Positions 18,511 to 27,163 are shown, counted from the stretch's first letter. The stretch: DNA of 64,000 nucleotides from Cellulomonas sp. Leaf395 (GCF_001424125.1 NZ_LMQI01000005.1:124001-188000), one strand, 5' to 3'. Notes: generated by a model from the sequence alone, not told the origin. Made by a program: numbers and translations.

Positions 18511-19677
18511 GTGGAAAACCATCCCGGCACGGGCCGCCCACCACTGCGGCTCGTGCTGCTCGCGCCCGCCGGTCTCGCCATGCTCGCGGGGCTCGACGGA
18601 GCCCTCCTGCTGCTGGGCGTCCCCGCGCCGATCCGGCTCCACCGGCTCGCCGACGTGCACGGGCAGCTCATGGTCCTCGGCGTCGTCGGCACCCTCGTCG
18701 CGCTCGAGCGAGCCGTCGCGGTGCGCCGACGCGCTGCCTTCCTCGCCCCGCTGCTGCTCGCCGCCGGGTCGGTCGCGCTGCTGAGTGCCGCACCGGTCGC
18801 CGTCGGGCACGCGCTCCACCTCGGTGGGACCGTCGCGCTCGTCGGGACGTACGTCGTCGTCTGGCGCCGGCAGCCGGCACCCGCGATCGCCGTGCAGGGC
18901 GCCGGTGCCGCCGCGGCCGTGGGATCCGCTCTGCTGCTCCTCGCGGGCGTTCCGGTCGCCGCGGTCACGCCGTGGTTCGTCGCCTTCCTCGTCCTGACCG
19001 TCGTGGGCGAGCGCCTCGAGCTCATGCGCGTCGCCGCGCCGCCGGCGGCCGTCCGCGCGGGGATCCTCGTCGCCGGGATCGCGCTGCTCCTGGGCGCGGC
19101 CGTCGCCCTGCTGCACCCGCGGGCCGGCGGTGCCGTGCTGGGTCTGGCGCTCCTGGCGCTCGCGGTCCTCCTGACGCGCCACGACGTGGCCCGCCGGACG
19201 GTCCGCAGCACCGGGCTCCCGCGGTTCATGGCGCTCGCCATGCTCGCGGGGTTCGGGTGGCTCGCGGTCGCGGGAGGCGTGTGGCTGCTCGGCGGCGCGG
19301 TGACCGACGGACGCGCGTACGACGCCGTGCTGCACGCCGTGTTCCTCGGATTCGTCATGTCGATGGTGATGGCGCACGCGCCCGTGATCCTGCCGGCCGT
19401 GCTGCGGCGACCGCTGCCGTACCGACCGGTGATGCTCGCCCCGCTGGTCCTGCTGCACGTCTCGCTCGGGTTCCGGCTGGTGGTCGGAGACGGCTGGGGG
19501 AGCGTCACCGCCGTCCGCGTGGGCGGCGTCGCGAACGTCGTGGCCGTCCTGGCATTCCTCGCGGTGGCGGTCTGGAGCGTCGCCGTCGGTGCGCCGGCCC
19601 GGCCGACGGTGGCCGCCGTGCCGACTATGTCGGCTGTGCCGGTCGAGCCGCTCGTCGCGTCGGCGGCGCTGCGATGA
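18511..19677 (+). CDS. NnrS-like polytopic membrane protein
   Basis: A 388-residue, Ala/Leu/Val-rich integral membrane protein with about 12 predicted helices. Conserved histidines lie in LHRLADVHGQL (about residue 50) and in HAVFLGFVMSMVMAHAPVILP (about residues 273-293), a segment typical of NnrS-type proteins of denitrification and NO-stress loci, which bind haem and copper. It starts at GTG 18511. Its stop overlaps the ATG of the nitrite reductase fusion gene, so the two are translationally coupled. A role in NO tolerance or in supporting the copper enzyme is inferred. Confidence 0.75.
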   Translation: MENHPGTGRPPLRLVLLAPAGLAMLAGLDGALLLLGVPAPIRLHRLADVHGQLMVLGVVGTLVALERAVAVRRRAAFLAPLLLAAGSVALLSAAPVAVGHALHLGGTVALVGTYVVVWRRQPAPAIAVQGAGAAAAVGSALLLLAGVPVAAVTPWFVAFLVLTVVGERLELMRVAAPPAAVRAGILVAGIALLLGAAVALLHPRAGGAVLGLALLALAVLLTRHDVARRTVRSTGLPRFMALAMLAGFGWLAVAGGVWLLGGAVTDGRAYDAVLHAVFLGFVMSMVMAHAPVILPAVLRRPLPYRPVMLAPLVLLHVSLGFRLVVGDGWGSVTAVRVGGVANVVAVLAFLAVAVWSVAVGAPARPTVAAVPTMSAVPVEPLVASAALR

Positions 19678-22232
19678 ACCGCGCGTCCTGGCACCTGCGA
19701 GCGAACGCCCTCGTCGGCGCGTGGCTGGTGGCCGCGGCGTTGCTCGCGCTAGGCCACCGGGCCGTCCCGGCCGCCCCGTGGCTGCTCGTCCACCTGCTCC
19801 TGCTCGGCGCCGTGAGCACGGCGATCCTCGTCTGGAGCCAGCACTTCGCGGACACCCTCCTGCGCCGGCCCGCGCGGGGCGGACGCGCCGGCCTCACCGC
19901 GCGGCTCGCCGCCCACACCGGCGGCGCCCTGGCCGTCGTGCTCGGCGTCGCCGCGTCGCTCGGGTGGCTCGTCGTCGCCGGTGGGGCGCTCGTTGCGGCG
20001 GCCGCCCTCGCGCAGGTGGTCGTCATGGTCGTGCAGTCGCGTGCCGCGCTCCCGTCGCGGTTCGGTCACGCGGTCCGGTACTACGTGGCCGCCGGGCTGG
20101 TGCTGCCCGTCGCGCTGGCGTGCGGCGTCGTGATGGCGCGCGGCGACGTGGGTGATGTCCTCCACGCCCGGCTGTACGTCGGGCACGTCGCTCTCGCGCT
20201 CCTGGGCTGGGTCGGGCTCACGGTGCTCGGGACACTCGTCGTCCTGTGGCCGACGGTCCTGCACGCCCGGATCGAGGCGGGGCACGAGCGCGCCGGGCGC
20301 CGAGCGCTGCCCGTCGTGCTGGTCGGCCTCACGCTCGTGGCCCTCGGCGCGGCGACCGGGTGGCGCGTCCTCGTCGGTCTCGGCGCGGTCGTCGTCGTCC
20401 TCGGCACGGCGATCTCGGGCAGCGTGATGGTCGCCCAGGCGCGCACGGCGCCGCCGCGCACGTACGCCGCCTGGAGCCTCGCGGCGGCTCTCGCGTGGTT
20501 CGCGGCATGCACGGCGGCGTTCGGTGTGCTGGTCGTCACTGCCCCGGGCTGGGTCGCGGCCGCGGCCGACCTCCGCGTGCTGGTGGCTCCCTTCGCGGTG
20601 GGCTTCGCCGCGCAGATCCTCGTCGGCGCGCTCTCGCACCTGCTGCCCGTGGTCCTCGGCGGTGGACCGGCCGTCGCGCGCCGGACCGCGGCAGAGCTCG
20701 ACCGCGGTGCGCTCGTGCGGGTCGTGCTCATCAACGGGGGGCTCGTCCTGTTCGCCGCGCCGGTGCCCAGCGCCGTGCGCGTCCTCGCCTCGTTCGTCGT
20801 GCTCGGTGCGCTCGTCACGTTCCTGGTCCTTGCCGGCCGCGCGGTGCGTGCTGCTCGCCGTCACGAGAGCGTCCCGGTGCCCGGGCCCGGGTCGTCGCGC
20901 AGCGGTGCAGCGGTCGTCGCGACCGGCCTGCTGGCGATGGTCGTCGCGCTGGGGGTCGCCATCGACCCCGCGGCCGCGGGGATCGGGTCGAGTGCGCCGA
21001 CGGACCCGAGCGTCGCGACGGGGCGCACGACGATGGTCGCCGTGCGCGCGCTCGACATGCGTTTCAGCCCGTCGACGGTCCAGGTCCCGGCGGGCGACCG
21101 GCTCGTCCTCGAGGTGACCAACGAGGACGACGACGTCCACGAGCTCGTCGTCGAGAACGGCGCCGGGTCCGGGCGTCTGTCGCCCGGCGAGCAGGGCACG
21201 GTCGACGTGGGTGTCGTCGGCAGCGACCTCGACGGATGGTGCCCCGTGGCCGGCCATCGCCAGATGGGGATGACGCTGACGATCGTCGTCACCGGTGCAC
21301 CCGCCGCGGAGGCCGAGCACGCGGAGCGCGCCGACGCGGACCCCGCCGAGCCCGACCTCATGGCGACGCCCGGGCCGACATTCCAGCCCCACGAGGCGGC
21401 GCTGCCGTCTAGCGAGCCCGGTCCGACGACACACCGCGTGACCCTCGCCGTCGAGGAGGTCGTCCGCGAGGTATCTCCCGGGGTGACGCAGCGGCTGTGG
21501 ACCTTCGGTGGCCAGGCGCCAGGGCCGGTGCTGCGCGGACGCGTCGGCGACCGGTTCGAGATCACCCTCGTCAACGACGGCTCCATCGGCCACTCGATCG
21601 ACTTCCACGCGGGTGCGCTTGCGCCCGACGAGGTGATGCGGACGATCCCGCCGGGGGAGTCGCTCACGTACGCGTTCACGGCGACCCGGTCGGGGATCTG
21701 GATGTACCACTGCTCGACCATGCCGATGTCGCTGCACATCGCGAACGGGATGTTCGGCGCCGTCATCATCGACCCGCCCGGCCTGCCCGAGGTGGACCGC
21801 GAGTACGTGCTGGTGCAGTCCGAGCTGTATCTGGGCCCGCAGGGGGACGTCGCCGACGCGGCGAAGGTGGCCGCGCGCACCCCCGACCTCGTGGTGTTCA
21901 ACGGGTACGCGAACCAGTACCGCGACCGACCGCTGGCGGCCGTGGCGGGCGAGCGGGTCCGGTTCTGGCTGCTCGACGCCGGACCGAACCTGCCCAGCGC
22001 GTTCCACGTGGTCGGTGGCCAGTTCGACACCGTCTACCGCGAGGGCGACTGGGTGCTGCGCGACGGCGGCTCCACTGGCACCGGCGGCGCGCAGGTGCTC
22101 CACCTCGCGCCGGCCCAGGGCGGATTCGCGGAGCTGACCCTCCCCGAGCCCGGCACCTACGCCTTCGTCTCGCACGCCATGGCCGACGCCGAGTCCGGGG
22201 CACTCGGCCGGGTCGTCGTCACGGGGAGGTGA
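19674..22232 (+). CDS. Copper nitrite reductase (NirK-type) fused to membrane domain and cupredoxin
   Basis: An 852-residue three-part protein. Residues 1-435 form a polytopic NnrS-like membrane domain. Residues 450-540 form a cupredoxin with type 1 copper ligands H489, C523, H528 and M531 or M533. Residues 585-852 form a two-domain copper nitrite reductase. Type 1 ligands H640, C680, H688 and M693, type 2 ligands H645, H679 and H834, and catalytic D643 and H778 all sit in NirK-like contexts (HSIDFHAG, WMYHCSTMP, AFHVVGG). It should reduce nitrite to NO outside the membrane, with the fused cupredoxin as built-in electron donor (inference). A broader multicopper-oxidase assignment is possible but less fitting. 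Confidence 0.85.
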   Translation: MNRASWHLRANALVGAWLVAAALLALGHRAVPAAPWLLVHLLLLGAVSTAILVWSQHFADTLLRRPARGGRAGLTARLAAHTGGALAVVLGVAASLGWLVVAGGALVAAAALAQVVVMVVQSRAALPSRFGHAVRYYVAAGLVLPVALACGVVMARGDVGDVLHARLYVGHVALALLGWVGLTVLGTLVVLWPTVLHARIEAGHERAGRRALPVVLVGLTLVALGAATGWRVLVGLGAVVVVLGTAISGSVMVAQARTAPPRTYAAWSLAAALAWFAACTAAFGVLVVTAPGWVAAAADLRVLVAPFAVGFAAQILVGALSHLLPVVLGGGPAVARRTAAELDRGALVRVVLINGGLVLFAAPVPSAVRVLASFVVLGALVTFLVLAGRAVRAARRHESVPVPGPGSSRSGAAVVATGLLAMVVALGVAIDPAAAGIGSSAPTDPSVATGRTTMVAVRALDMRFSPSTVQVPAGDRLVLEVTNEDDDVHELVVENGAGSGRLSPGEQGTVDVGVVGSDLDGWCPVAGHRQMGMTLTIVVTGAPAAEAEHAERADADPAEPDLMATPGPTFQPHEAALPSSEPGPTTHRVTLAVEEVVREVSPGVTQRLWTFGGQAPGPVLRGRVGDRFEITLVNDGSIGHSIDFHAGALAPDEVMRTIPPGESLTYAFTATRSGIWMYHCSTMPMSLHIANGMFGAVIIDPPGLPEVDREYVLVQSELYLGPQGDVADAAKVAARTPDLVVFNGYANQYRDRPLAAVAGERVRFWLLDAGPNLPSAFHVVGGQFDTVYREGDWVLRDGGSTGTGGAQVLHLAPAQGGFAELTLPEPGTYAFVSHAMADAESGALGRVVVTGR

Positions 22233-22269
22233 CCCGCGAAGCAGGGCACCCGGTTGTTAGGGTCCCACC

Positions 22270-23142
22270 ATGTCGGAGCCAGCCCTCGCCGTCTCGGCGC
22301 TCACCGTGTTCCCGGTGAAGTCGTTCGCAGGGACCCCGATGACGTCGATGGAGCTCGAGATCGCGGGCCCGCGTGGCGACCGCCGGTGGATGGTGGTCGA
22401 CGAGCACGGCTCGACGCTCACCGCTCGCAGCCACCCGCGCATGCTCGCCGCCCGGGCCACGTCGTACGACGGCGGGGTCCGCATGTGGGCCGACGACCTG
22501 CCGACGCTCGACGTGGACGAGCCGTCCGGGCCGCCGGACCTCCCCGTGCAGCTCCGGCGGCTCGACACCGCGACCCGTGCGGGCGACGAGGCCGACGCGT
22601 GGGTCTCGGAGCTTCTCGGGCAGCGCGCGAGGCTCGTCTGGCTCGACGACCCGGCCCGCCGGGGGATGTCGGAGAAGCACGGCGGGACGCTCGCGGACCC
22701 GCTCGCCCTGACCGACACCGGACCGGTGCACGTGGCGACCACGGCCTCGCTGCGCCGCCTCGACACGTGGGCTGCCGAGCTGCACGACGAACGGGTCGCC
22801 CGCGCGCTGGAGAAGGGCGAACCGGCACCCCCTGCGCGTCAGGCGCTCGACATGCGGCGGTTCCGTCCGAACCTCGTGGTCGACGGTGACCTCGAGCCGT
22901 TCGTCGAGGACGGCTGGGCCACCCTGGTCGTCGGGGACGCCGAGCTGAGGTTCGCCGACCACTGCGGGCGGTGCGTCCTGACGACGATCGACCCCGACAC
23001 GCAGGTCAAGGGCAAGGAGCCCCTCGCCTCGTTGGCGCGGCACCGGCGTCGTGACGGCGAGGTCTGGTTCGGCATCCAGATGGTCCCGGTCCGCGCCGGC
23101 CGTGTCGCCGTCGGTGACCGCGTCGAGGCGTCGGCCCGGTAG
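22270..23142 (+). CDS. MOSC domain protein (mARC/YcbX-like)
   Basis: A 290-residue protein with an N-terminal MOSC-N beta-barrel (residues 1-120, opening VSALTVFPVKSFAGTPM) and a C-terminal MOSC domain (about 150-290). The cysteine in FADHCGRCVLTTIDPDT is the expected molybdenum ligand, and the MRRFRPNLVVDG motif is typical of mARC/YcbX proteins that reduce N-hydroxylated compounds. There is no C-terminal ferredoxin domain, unlike YcbX. It lies 37 bases after the nitrite reductase fusion on the same strand and might use the same molybdenum-cofactor supply as NarG; co-transcription is possible but not shown. Confidence 0.9.
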   Translation: MSEPALAVSALTVFPVKSFAGTPMTSMELEIAGPRGDRRWMVVDEHGSTLTARSHPRMLAARATSYDGGVRMWADDLPTLDVDEPSGPPDLPVQLRRLDTATRAGDEADAWVSELLGQRARLVWLDDPARRGMSEKHGGTLADPLALTDTGPVHVATTASLRRLDTWAAELHDERVARALEKGEPAPPARQALDMRRFRPNLVVDGDLEPFVEDGWATLVVGDAELRFADHCGRCVLTTIDPDTQVKGKEPLASLARHRRRDGEVWFGIQMVPVRAGRVAVGDRVEASAR

Positions 23143-23152
23143 CGTGCGGCAC

Positions 23153-24361
23153 GTGAGCGCACCGGTTCTCAGGGACGTCGTCCGGCTTCTCGAGCGCCGC
23201 TACCCGCCGTCGACGGCGGAGTCGTGGGACGCGGTCGGTCTCGTCACCGGCGACCCGGAGCAGCCCGTCGGCCGGGTGCTGTTCGCGGTCGACCCCGTGG
23301 CGGCGGTCATCGACGAGGCGATCGCGTGGGGCGCGGACCTCGTCGTGACGCACCACCCGCTCCTGCTGCGGCCGGTCCACTCGATCGCCGGCACCACGTT
23401 CAAGGGAGCGTTGCTGCACAGGCTGGTCCGCTCCGGCGTCGCCCTGTACACCGCGCACACCAATGCCGACGCCGCGACCGGCGGTGTGTGCGACGCGCTC
23501 GCGGACGCCGTGGGCCTCCTCGGGACGACGCCGCTGGAGGCCGCACCCACCGAGGCGCTCGACAAGCACGTGGTGTTCGTCCCGGTGGGCGACGCCGAAC
23601 GGGTCGTCGACGCGCTGGCCGCCGCGGGCGCCGGCGCGATCGGGGAGTACACCCGGTGCGCGTGGACGTCGACCGGCGAGGGGACGTTCACGCCGTCGGA
23701 GAATGCGTCGCCGACGATCGGCTCTGCGGGTCAGGCGTCGCGCGTCGTCGAGGCACGCGTCGAGATGGTCGCCCCTCGTCGGCTGCGGTCGCAGGTCGTG
23801 GCTGCGATGCGCTCGGCCCATCCCTATGAGGAGCCGGCGTTCGATGTGCTCGAGCTTGCGGCCTGGCCCGGGTCCACAGGCTCCGGACGCGTGGGCGTGC
23901 TGCCCGAGCCGACGACCCTGAGCAGCTTCGCCTCCGCCGTCGCCGCTGCCCTTCCTGCCACCGCCCAGGGCGTCCGGTTCGCGGGCGATCCCGACGGCCG
24001 GGTCGAGCGCGTCGCCGTCGTCGGGGGTTCCGGCGACTCGTTCTTCGACGCGGTCCGCGCGAGCGGCGTGGACGCGTACGTGACCGCGGACCTGCGCCAC
24101 CACCCGGTCTCGGAGCTACGGGAGCGGGCCGAGCACGACGGCTCGTCCACCCCGTACCTCGTCGACGTCGCGCACTTCGCGTCCGAGTGGCCGTGGCTCG
24201 CGTACGCCGCGCGTGACCTCGGGCAGGACGTCGGTGCGGCGGGGACTACGGTGGTGACCCGCGTCAGCACGGTGAGCACGGACCCGTGGACGGGTCGCGT
24301 CGCGAGCCCGGAACCGCCGCAAGCCCTTGTTCCCACAGCACCGCCGGAAGGACACCCGTGA
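23153..24361 (+). CDS. Nif3-like dinuclear metal centre protein
   Basis: A 402-residue Nif3/YqfO family protein. The N-terminal half carries the metal-site motifs (ESWDAVGLVTG, THHPLLLRP and YTAHTNADAA). An inserted PII-like domain (about residues 135-245) is typical of the long Gram-positive form, and the C-terminal GGSGDSFFDA and DVAHFASEW complete the metal site. The reaction is unsettled; it is often listed as GTP cyclohydrolase I type 2. Start GTG 23153 is chosen, although GTG 23144 in the same frame is equally possible. Its stop overlaps the start of the zinc-ribbon gene, as in the Rv2230c-Rv2229c pair. Confidence 0.9.
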   Translation: MSAPVLRDVVRLLERRYPPSTAESWDAVGLVTGDPEQPVGRVLFAVDPVAAVIDEAIAWGADLVVTHHPLLLRPVHSIAGTTFKGALLHRLVRSGVALYTAHTNADAATGGVCDALADAVGLLGTTPLEAAPTEALDKHVVFVPVGDAERVVDALAAAGAGAIGEYTRCAWTSTGEGTFTPSENASPTIGSAGQASRVVEARVEMVAPRRLRSQVVAAMRSAHPYEEPAFDVLELAAWPGSTGSGRVGVLPEPTTLSSFASAVAAALPATAQGVRFAGDPDGRVERVAVVGGSGDSFFDAVRASGVDAYVTADLRHHPVSELRERAEHDGSSTPYLVDVAHFASEWPWLAYAARDLGQDVGAAGTTVVTRVSTVSTDPWTGRVASPEPPQALVPTAPPEGHP

Positions 24362-25104
24362 CGACTGCACCCGCAGCGGACCAGCGCCGACTGCTCGACG
24401 TCCAGGCTCTCGACACCCGCCTGGACCAGATCGCCCACAAGAAGCGCACGCTGCCGGAGCTCGCGCGGCTGACCGAGCTGGCCTCGCAGGTCACGGACCT
24501 GCACACCGCCCTCGTGACGTCGCAGACGGCGGTCAGTGACCTCCAGCGGGAGCTGCGCAAGGCGGAGGCGGACGTCGAGCAGGTGCGGGTTCGCGCCGCG
24601 CGCGACCAGGCTCGGCTGGATTCCGGCACGGGCAGCCCCAAGGACCTCCAGGCACTGCAGAGCGAGCTGGGCACCCTCGGTCGTCGGCAGGCCGAGCTCG
24701 AAGAGGTCGAGCTCGACGTCATGGAGCGGCTCGAGGCCCACGAGAAAGCGCTCGCCGAGGTCACGACCGCGCACGAGTCGCTCGCGGAGAAGCGCGCCGG
24801 TGTGGAGGCGGAGCGCGACGCCGCATACGCCGCGCTCGACGCCGAGGCGGAGACGGTCCGTGCCGAGCGTGCGGCGGCCGCCGAGGGGCTGGACGCGGCA
24901 CTGGTGACCCTGTACGAGCGGCTGCGCGCTCAGTTGGGTGGCAAGGGCGCCGGTGCCCTGCGCGGTCGCCGGTGCGAGAGCTGCCGGCTCGAGCTGAACC
25001 CGCTCGACGTCGAGGCGATCGTCAAGTCCCCCGAGGACCAGGTGGCGCGGTGCGAGGAGTGCGGTCGCATCCTCGTGCGTCTCCCGGAGCCCGCGAAGGG
25101 CTGA
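24358..25104 (+). CDS. C4-type zinc-ribbon coiled-coil protein
   Basis: A 248-residue protein made of a long antiparallel coiled coil (residues 10-190, heptad-rich, with GSPKDLQALQSELGTL at the turn) and a C-terminal zinc ribbon. The ribbon uses CESC and CEEC pairs (RRCESCRLELNPLDV, then VARCEECGRILVR). This is the DUF164/CdsZ architecture (M. tuberculosis Rv2229c), thought to bind nucleic acid or a phosphatase partner. GTG 24358 overlaps the nif3 stop, so the genes are coupled. The next gene starts 44 bases on, preserving the Nif3/zinc-ribbon/phosphatase trio. Confidence 0.9.
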   Translation: MTTAPAADQRRLLDVQALDTRLDQIAHKKRTLPELARLTELASQVTDLHTALVTSQTAVSDLQRELRKAEADVEQVRVRAARDQARLDSGTGSPKDLQALQSELGTLGRRQAELEEVELDVMERLEAHEKALAEVTTAHESLAEKRAGVEAERDAAYAALDAEAETVRAERAAAAEGLDAALVTLYERLRAQLGGKGAGALRGRRCESCRLELNPLDVEAIVKSPEDQVARCEECGRILVRLPEPAKG

Positions 25105-25148
25105 CCTGCGGGTCGCGCGTCCGGCGACGGAGCGACAGACTGCCTGTC

Positions 25149-25904
25149 GTGAGCGACGCAGCTGTTCCGTTGGAGCCCAAAGCCGCCGACCCTGCCGGTT
25201 CGCCGCCGACGCGGGCACCTCGACCCTCCGGGGCGGGTGTCCGCTTCGACGAGGAGCAGCCGGTCACCGTGGTCCTCGTCCGGCACGGCCAGACGACGAT
25301 GACCGTCTCGCGCGGGTACTCCGGTTCCGGCGAGCCCGGGCCGCCCCTCGACGAGACCGGTCTGCGGCAGGCGCGCGACGCCGCCGACCTGGTCGACCGC
25401 GTCGGACGGGACCTGTGGGGCGACATCCCGTACCCGAGCGAGATCATCGCCTCGCCCATGGTCCGCACGCAGCAGACCGGCGCGGTCATCGCCGAGAAGC
25501 TCGGGCTGCCCGTCCGGACGGATGCCACGTTCCAGGAGGCGAACTTCGGGGAGTGGCAAGGGCTCACCGCCGAGCAGATCGAGGAGCGATGGCCCGGTCA
25601 GCTCGAGCCGTGGCACACCAAGGCCGACCTGCGGCCGCCGGGCGGAGAGTCGATCGAGGACGTCGGCCGCCGGCTGCAGCGAGGCCTCGACGGGTTGCTG
25701 GCCCAGGGCGTCGACCGGACGGTCGTCGTCGTGAGCCACGCCGTCTCGATCCGCGCGGCGCTCGGAGTCACCATGGGCGCGCAGCCGTCGTCCTGGAGCC
25801 AGCTGCGGGTCGCGCCCGCCTCGGTGAGCATCGTGCGCCTCTTCGCGGACCGTCGCGACGAGATCGCCGTGGTCGGTGTGCCGAGCGAGGGCTGGTCGGG
25901 CTGA
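25149..25904 (+). CDS. Histidine phosphatase (phosphoglycerate mutase-like)
   Basis: A 251-residue histidine-acid-phosphatase-branch protein. VLVRHGQT (about residue 46) supplies the catalytic histidine; IIASPMVRTQQTG, EANFGEWQGL and VVVSHAVSIRAAL complete the active site. The first 35 residues are Pro/Ala rich and probably disordered. In mycobacteria the same position holds Rv2228c, an RNase H fused to this phosphatase domain; here the RNase H part is absent. The substrate is unknown; alpha-ribazole phosphate or other phosphoesters are possible. Start GTG 25149 fits the spacing to the upstream gene. Confidence 0.87.
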   Translation: MSDAAVPLEPKAADPAGSPPTRAPRPSGAGVRFDEEQPVTVVLVRHGQTTMTVSRGYSGSGEPGPPLDETGLRQARDAADLVDRVGRDLWGDIPYPSEIIASPMVRTQQTGAVIAEKLGLPVRTDATFQEANFGEWQGLTAEQIEERWPGQLEPWHTKADLRPPGGESIEDVGRRLQRGLDGLLAQGVDRTVVVVSHAVSIRAALGVTMGAQPSSWSQLRVAPASVSIVRLFADRRDEIAVVGVPSEGWSG

Positions 25905-25908
25905 GCCC

Positions 25909-26688
25909 TCAGGCCACGACGAGCTCGAGCGTGCGGGCACCGCGGGTCGTCGGGCCGAGCTCGACGGCGAGGAGCGCCGAGCCGACGAGCTCCGCGGCGA
26001 CGCGGGTCAGCGACGCAGCGTCCTGCGGCGCGCGGCCACGACGCGTCAGCAGGTGGCGGGTGAGCACCCCGCGCGTGTGCTTGGCGTTGTGCGAGACGAC
26101 GGACCGCACCCCGTCCGCCTCACGCAGGACTCGTACCTGCACCCAGTCGGCCGACCGCGGCGGGTGCCACGCCGCGAGGTAGGTCGCGGACCGGCAGTCG
26201 ACCACGAGCTCACCGTCGGCCCGAGCGTCGAGCTCCACCCCGAGAGCGCCACGCCACGCACCCGCCAGAGGACCGATGCCCGGCAGGTCGGTGCCCATGG
26301 AGAGGCGATAGGCCGGGATGCGGTCGTCAGGTGCGACGAGCCCCCACAGGCCGGACACGATCCGGACGCTGTCCGCGGCGCGCGCCCGCCCCGTCGGGGT
26401 GAGCTGGTCCAGGCCGGCCGCCGCGTAGAGCACGCCGGAGTACACGTGTTTCGCCGCGCGGGTCGGGAGGGTGCGCAGGTGCACGTTGCGCGCCACCTCG
26501 GCGTCGAGACTCGCGCCGACGCCGAGCACCTTCATGGCATCGGCCGACGCGCTGACCTCGATCAACGCGTCCAGAACCTTCTCCCTCATGGGGTTGAGGC
26601 CGGGCGAGGAGAGGCTGTCGAGGTCGAGCTGGGGGCCGCGGGCGCGCGGCGGCGTCTTGCCCTCGGAGGGCGGCAGGAGCACGAGCAC
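25909..26688 (-). CDS. yaaA: YaaA family peroxide-stress protein
   Basis: A 259-residue cytoplasmic DUF328/YaaA protein. The N-terminal LVLLPPSEGKTPP and the internal AKHVYSGVLYAAAGLDQL and HNAKHTRGVLTRHLL segments are family hallmarks. E. coli YaaA binds DNA and limits iron-driven oxidative damage during peroxide stress; the same role here is inferred. The gene converges with the phosphatase gene with only four bases between the stops, leaving no room for a separate terminator. It starts at ATG 26688. Confidence 0.9.
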   Translation of the reverse strand: MLVLLPPSEGKTPPRARGPQLDLDSLSSPGLNPMREKVLDALIEVSASADAMKVLGVGASLDAEVARNVHLRTLPTRAAKHVYSGVLYAAAGLDQLTPTGRARAADSVRIVSGLWGLVAPDDRIPAYRLSMGTDLPGIGPLAGAWRGALGVELDARADGELVVDCRSATYLAAWHPPRSADWVQVRVLREADGVRSVVSHNAKHTRGVLTRHLLTRRGRAPQDAASLTRVAAELVGSALLAVELGPTTRGARTLELVVA

Positions 26689-26737
26689 GCCTGAACTGTA
26701 GGCTCCCGCGCGACGGTGCCGCGCGAGGAGGACCCAG

Positions 26738-27121
26738 ATGGCGCACGTGAAGATCTACGGCCGACGCGACGTCTGGCAGGACCGCCGAGGGTCCGTGTCC
26801 GACGCCGTGCACCGTGCGATCGTCGGCACGTGGGGCCTGCCCGAGGACAAGCGGTTCCACCGCTTCCTGCTCCTCGACGGCGACGACCTGGTGGCACCCC
26901 GCAGCAAGGACTACCTGGTCGTCGAGATCCTCTGCTTCACCGGCCGCTCGCGCGAGGCCCGGCGTGCGCTCATCGCCGCGTTCTACGACGACGTCGCCCC
27001 CACCCTCGGGCTCAGTGCAGACGACCTCGAGATCATCATCATCGAGAGCCCGCCGGAGAACTGGGGGATCCGCGGCGTCTCCGGCGACGAGCTGTCCCTG
27101 ACCTACCGCGTCGACGTCTGA
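26738..27121 (+). CDS. Tautomerase superfamily protein
   Basis: A 127-residue protein starting at ATG 26738 after GAGGAGGACC. The sequence (HVKIYGRRDVWQDRRGSVSDAVHRAIV, then KDYLVVEILCFTGRS and LEIIIIESPPENWGIRG) matches the tautomerase_2/MIF-like group common in actinobacteria. Classical 4-OT enzymes use an N-terminal proline as base, but residues 2-3 here are Ala-His, so the usual catalytic Pro2 is missing and activity may differ. Monocistronic, directly before rnpB. Confidence 0.8.
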   Translation: MAHVKIYGRRDVWQDRRGSVSDAVHRAIVGTWGLPEDKRFHRFLLLDGDDLVAPRSKDYLVVEILCFTGRSREARRALIAAFYDDVAPTLGLSADDLEIIIIESPPENWGIRGVSGDELSLTYRVDV

Positions 27122-27127
27122 CCGTCG

Positions 27128-27156
27128 TTCGGCGCCCCGGCGGCGACGACTATGCT
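27128..27156 (+). promoter_or_regulatory. Probable rnpB promoter
   Basis: TATGCT at 27151-27156 makes a good -10 box, with TTCGGC at 27128-27133 as a possible -35 at 17-bp spacing. Transcription would start about eight bases later, at the first base of the P1 helix (27164). Confidence 0.5.
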
Positions 27157-27163
27157 GGCGCTC

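Noticed and set aside
17598..19673. N-terminal extension of the nitrite reductase frame back to 17598
   Set aside because: The upstream part is shadow of the regulator and nnrS genes; ATG 19674 overlapping the nnrS stop is the credible start.
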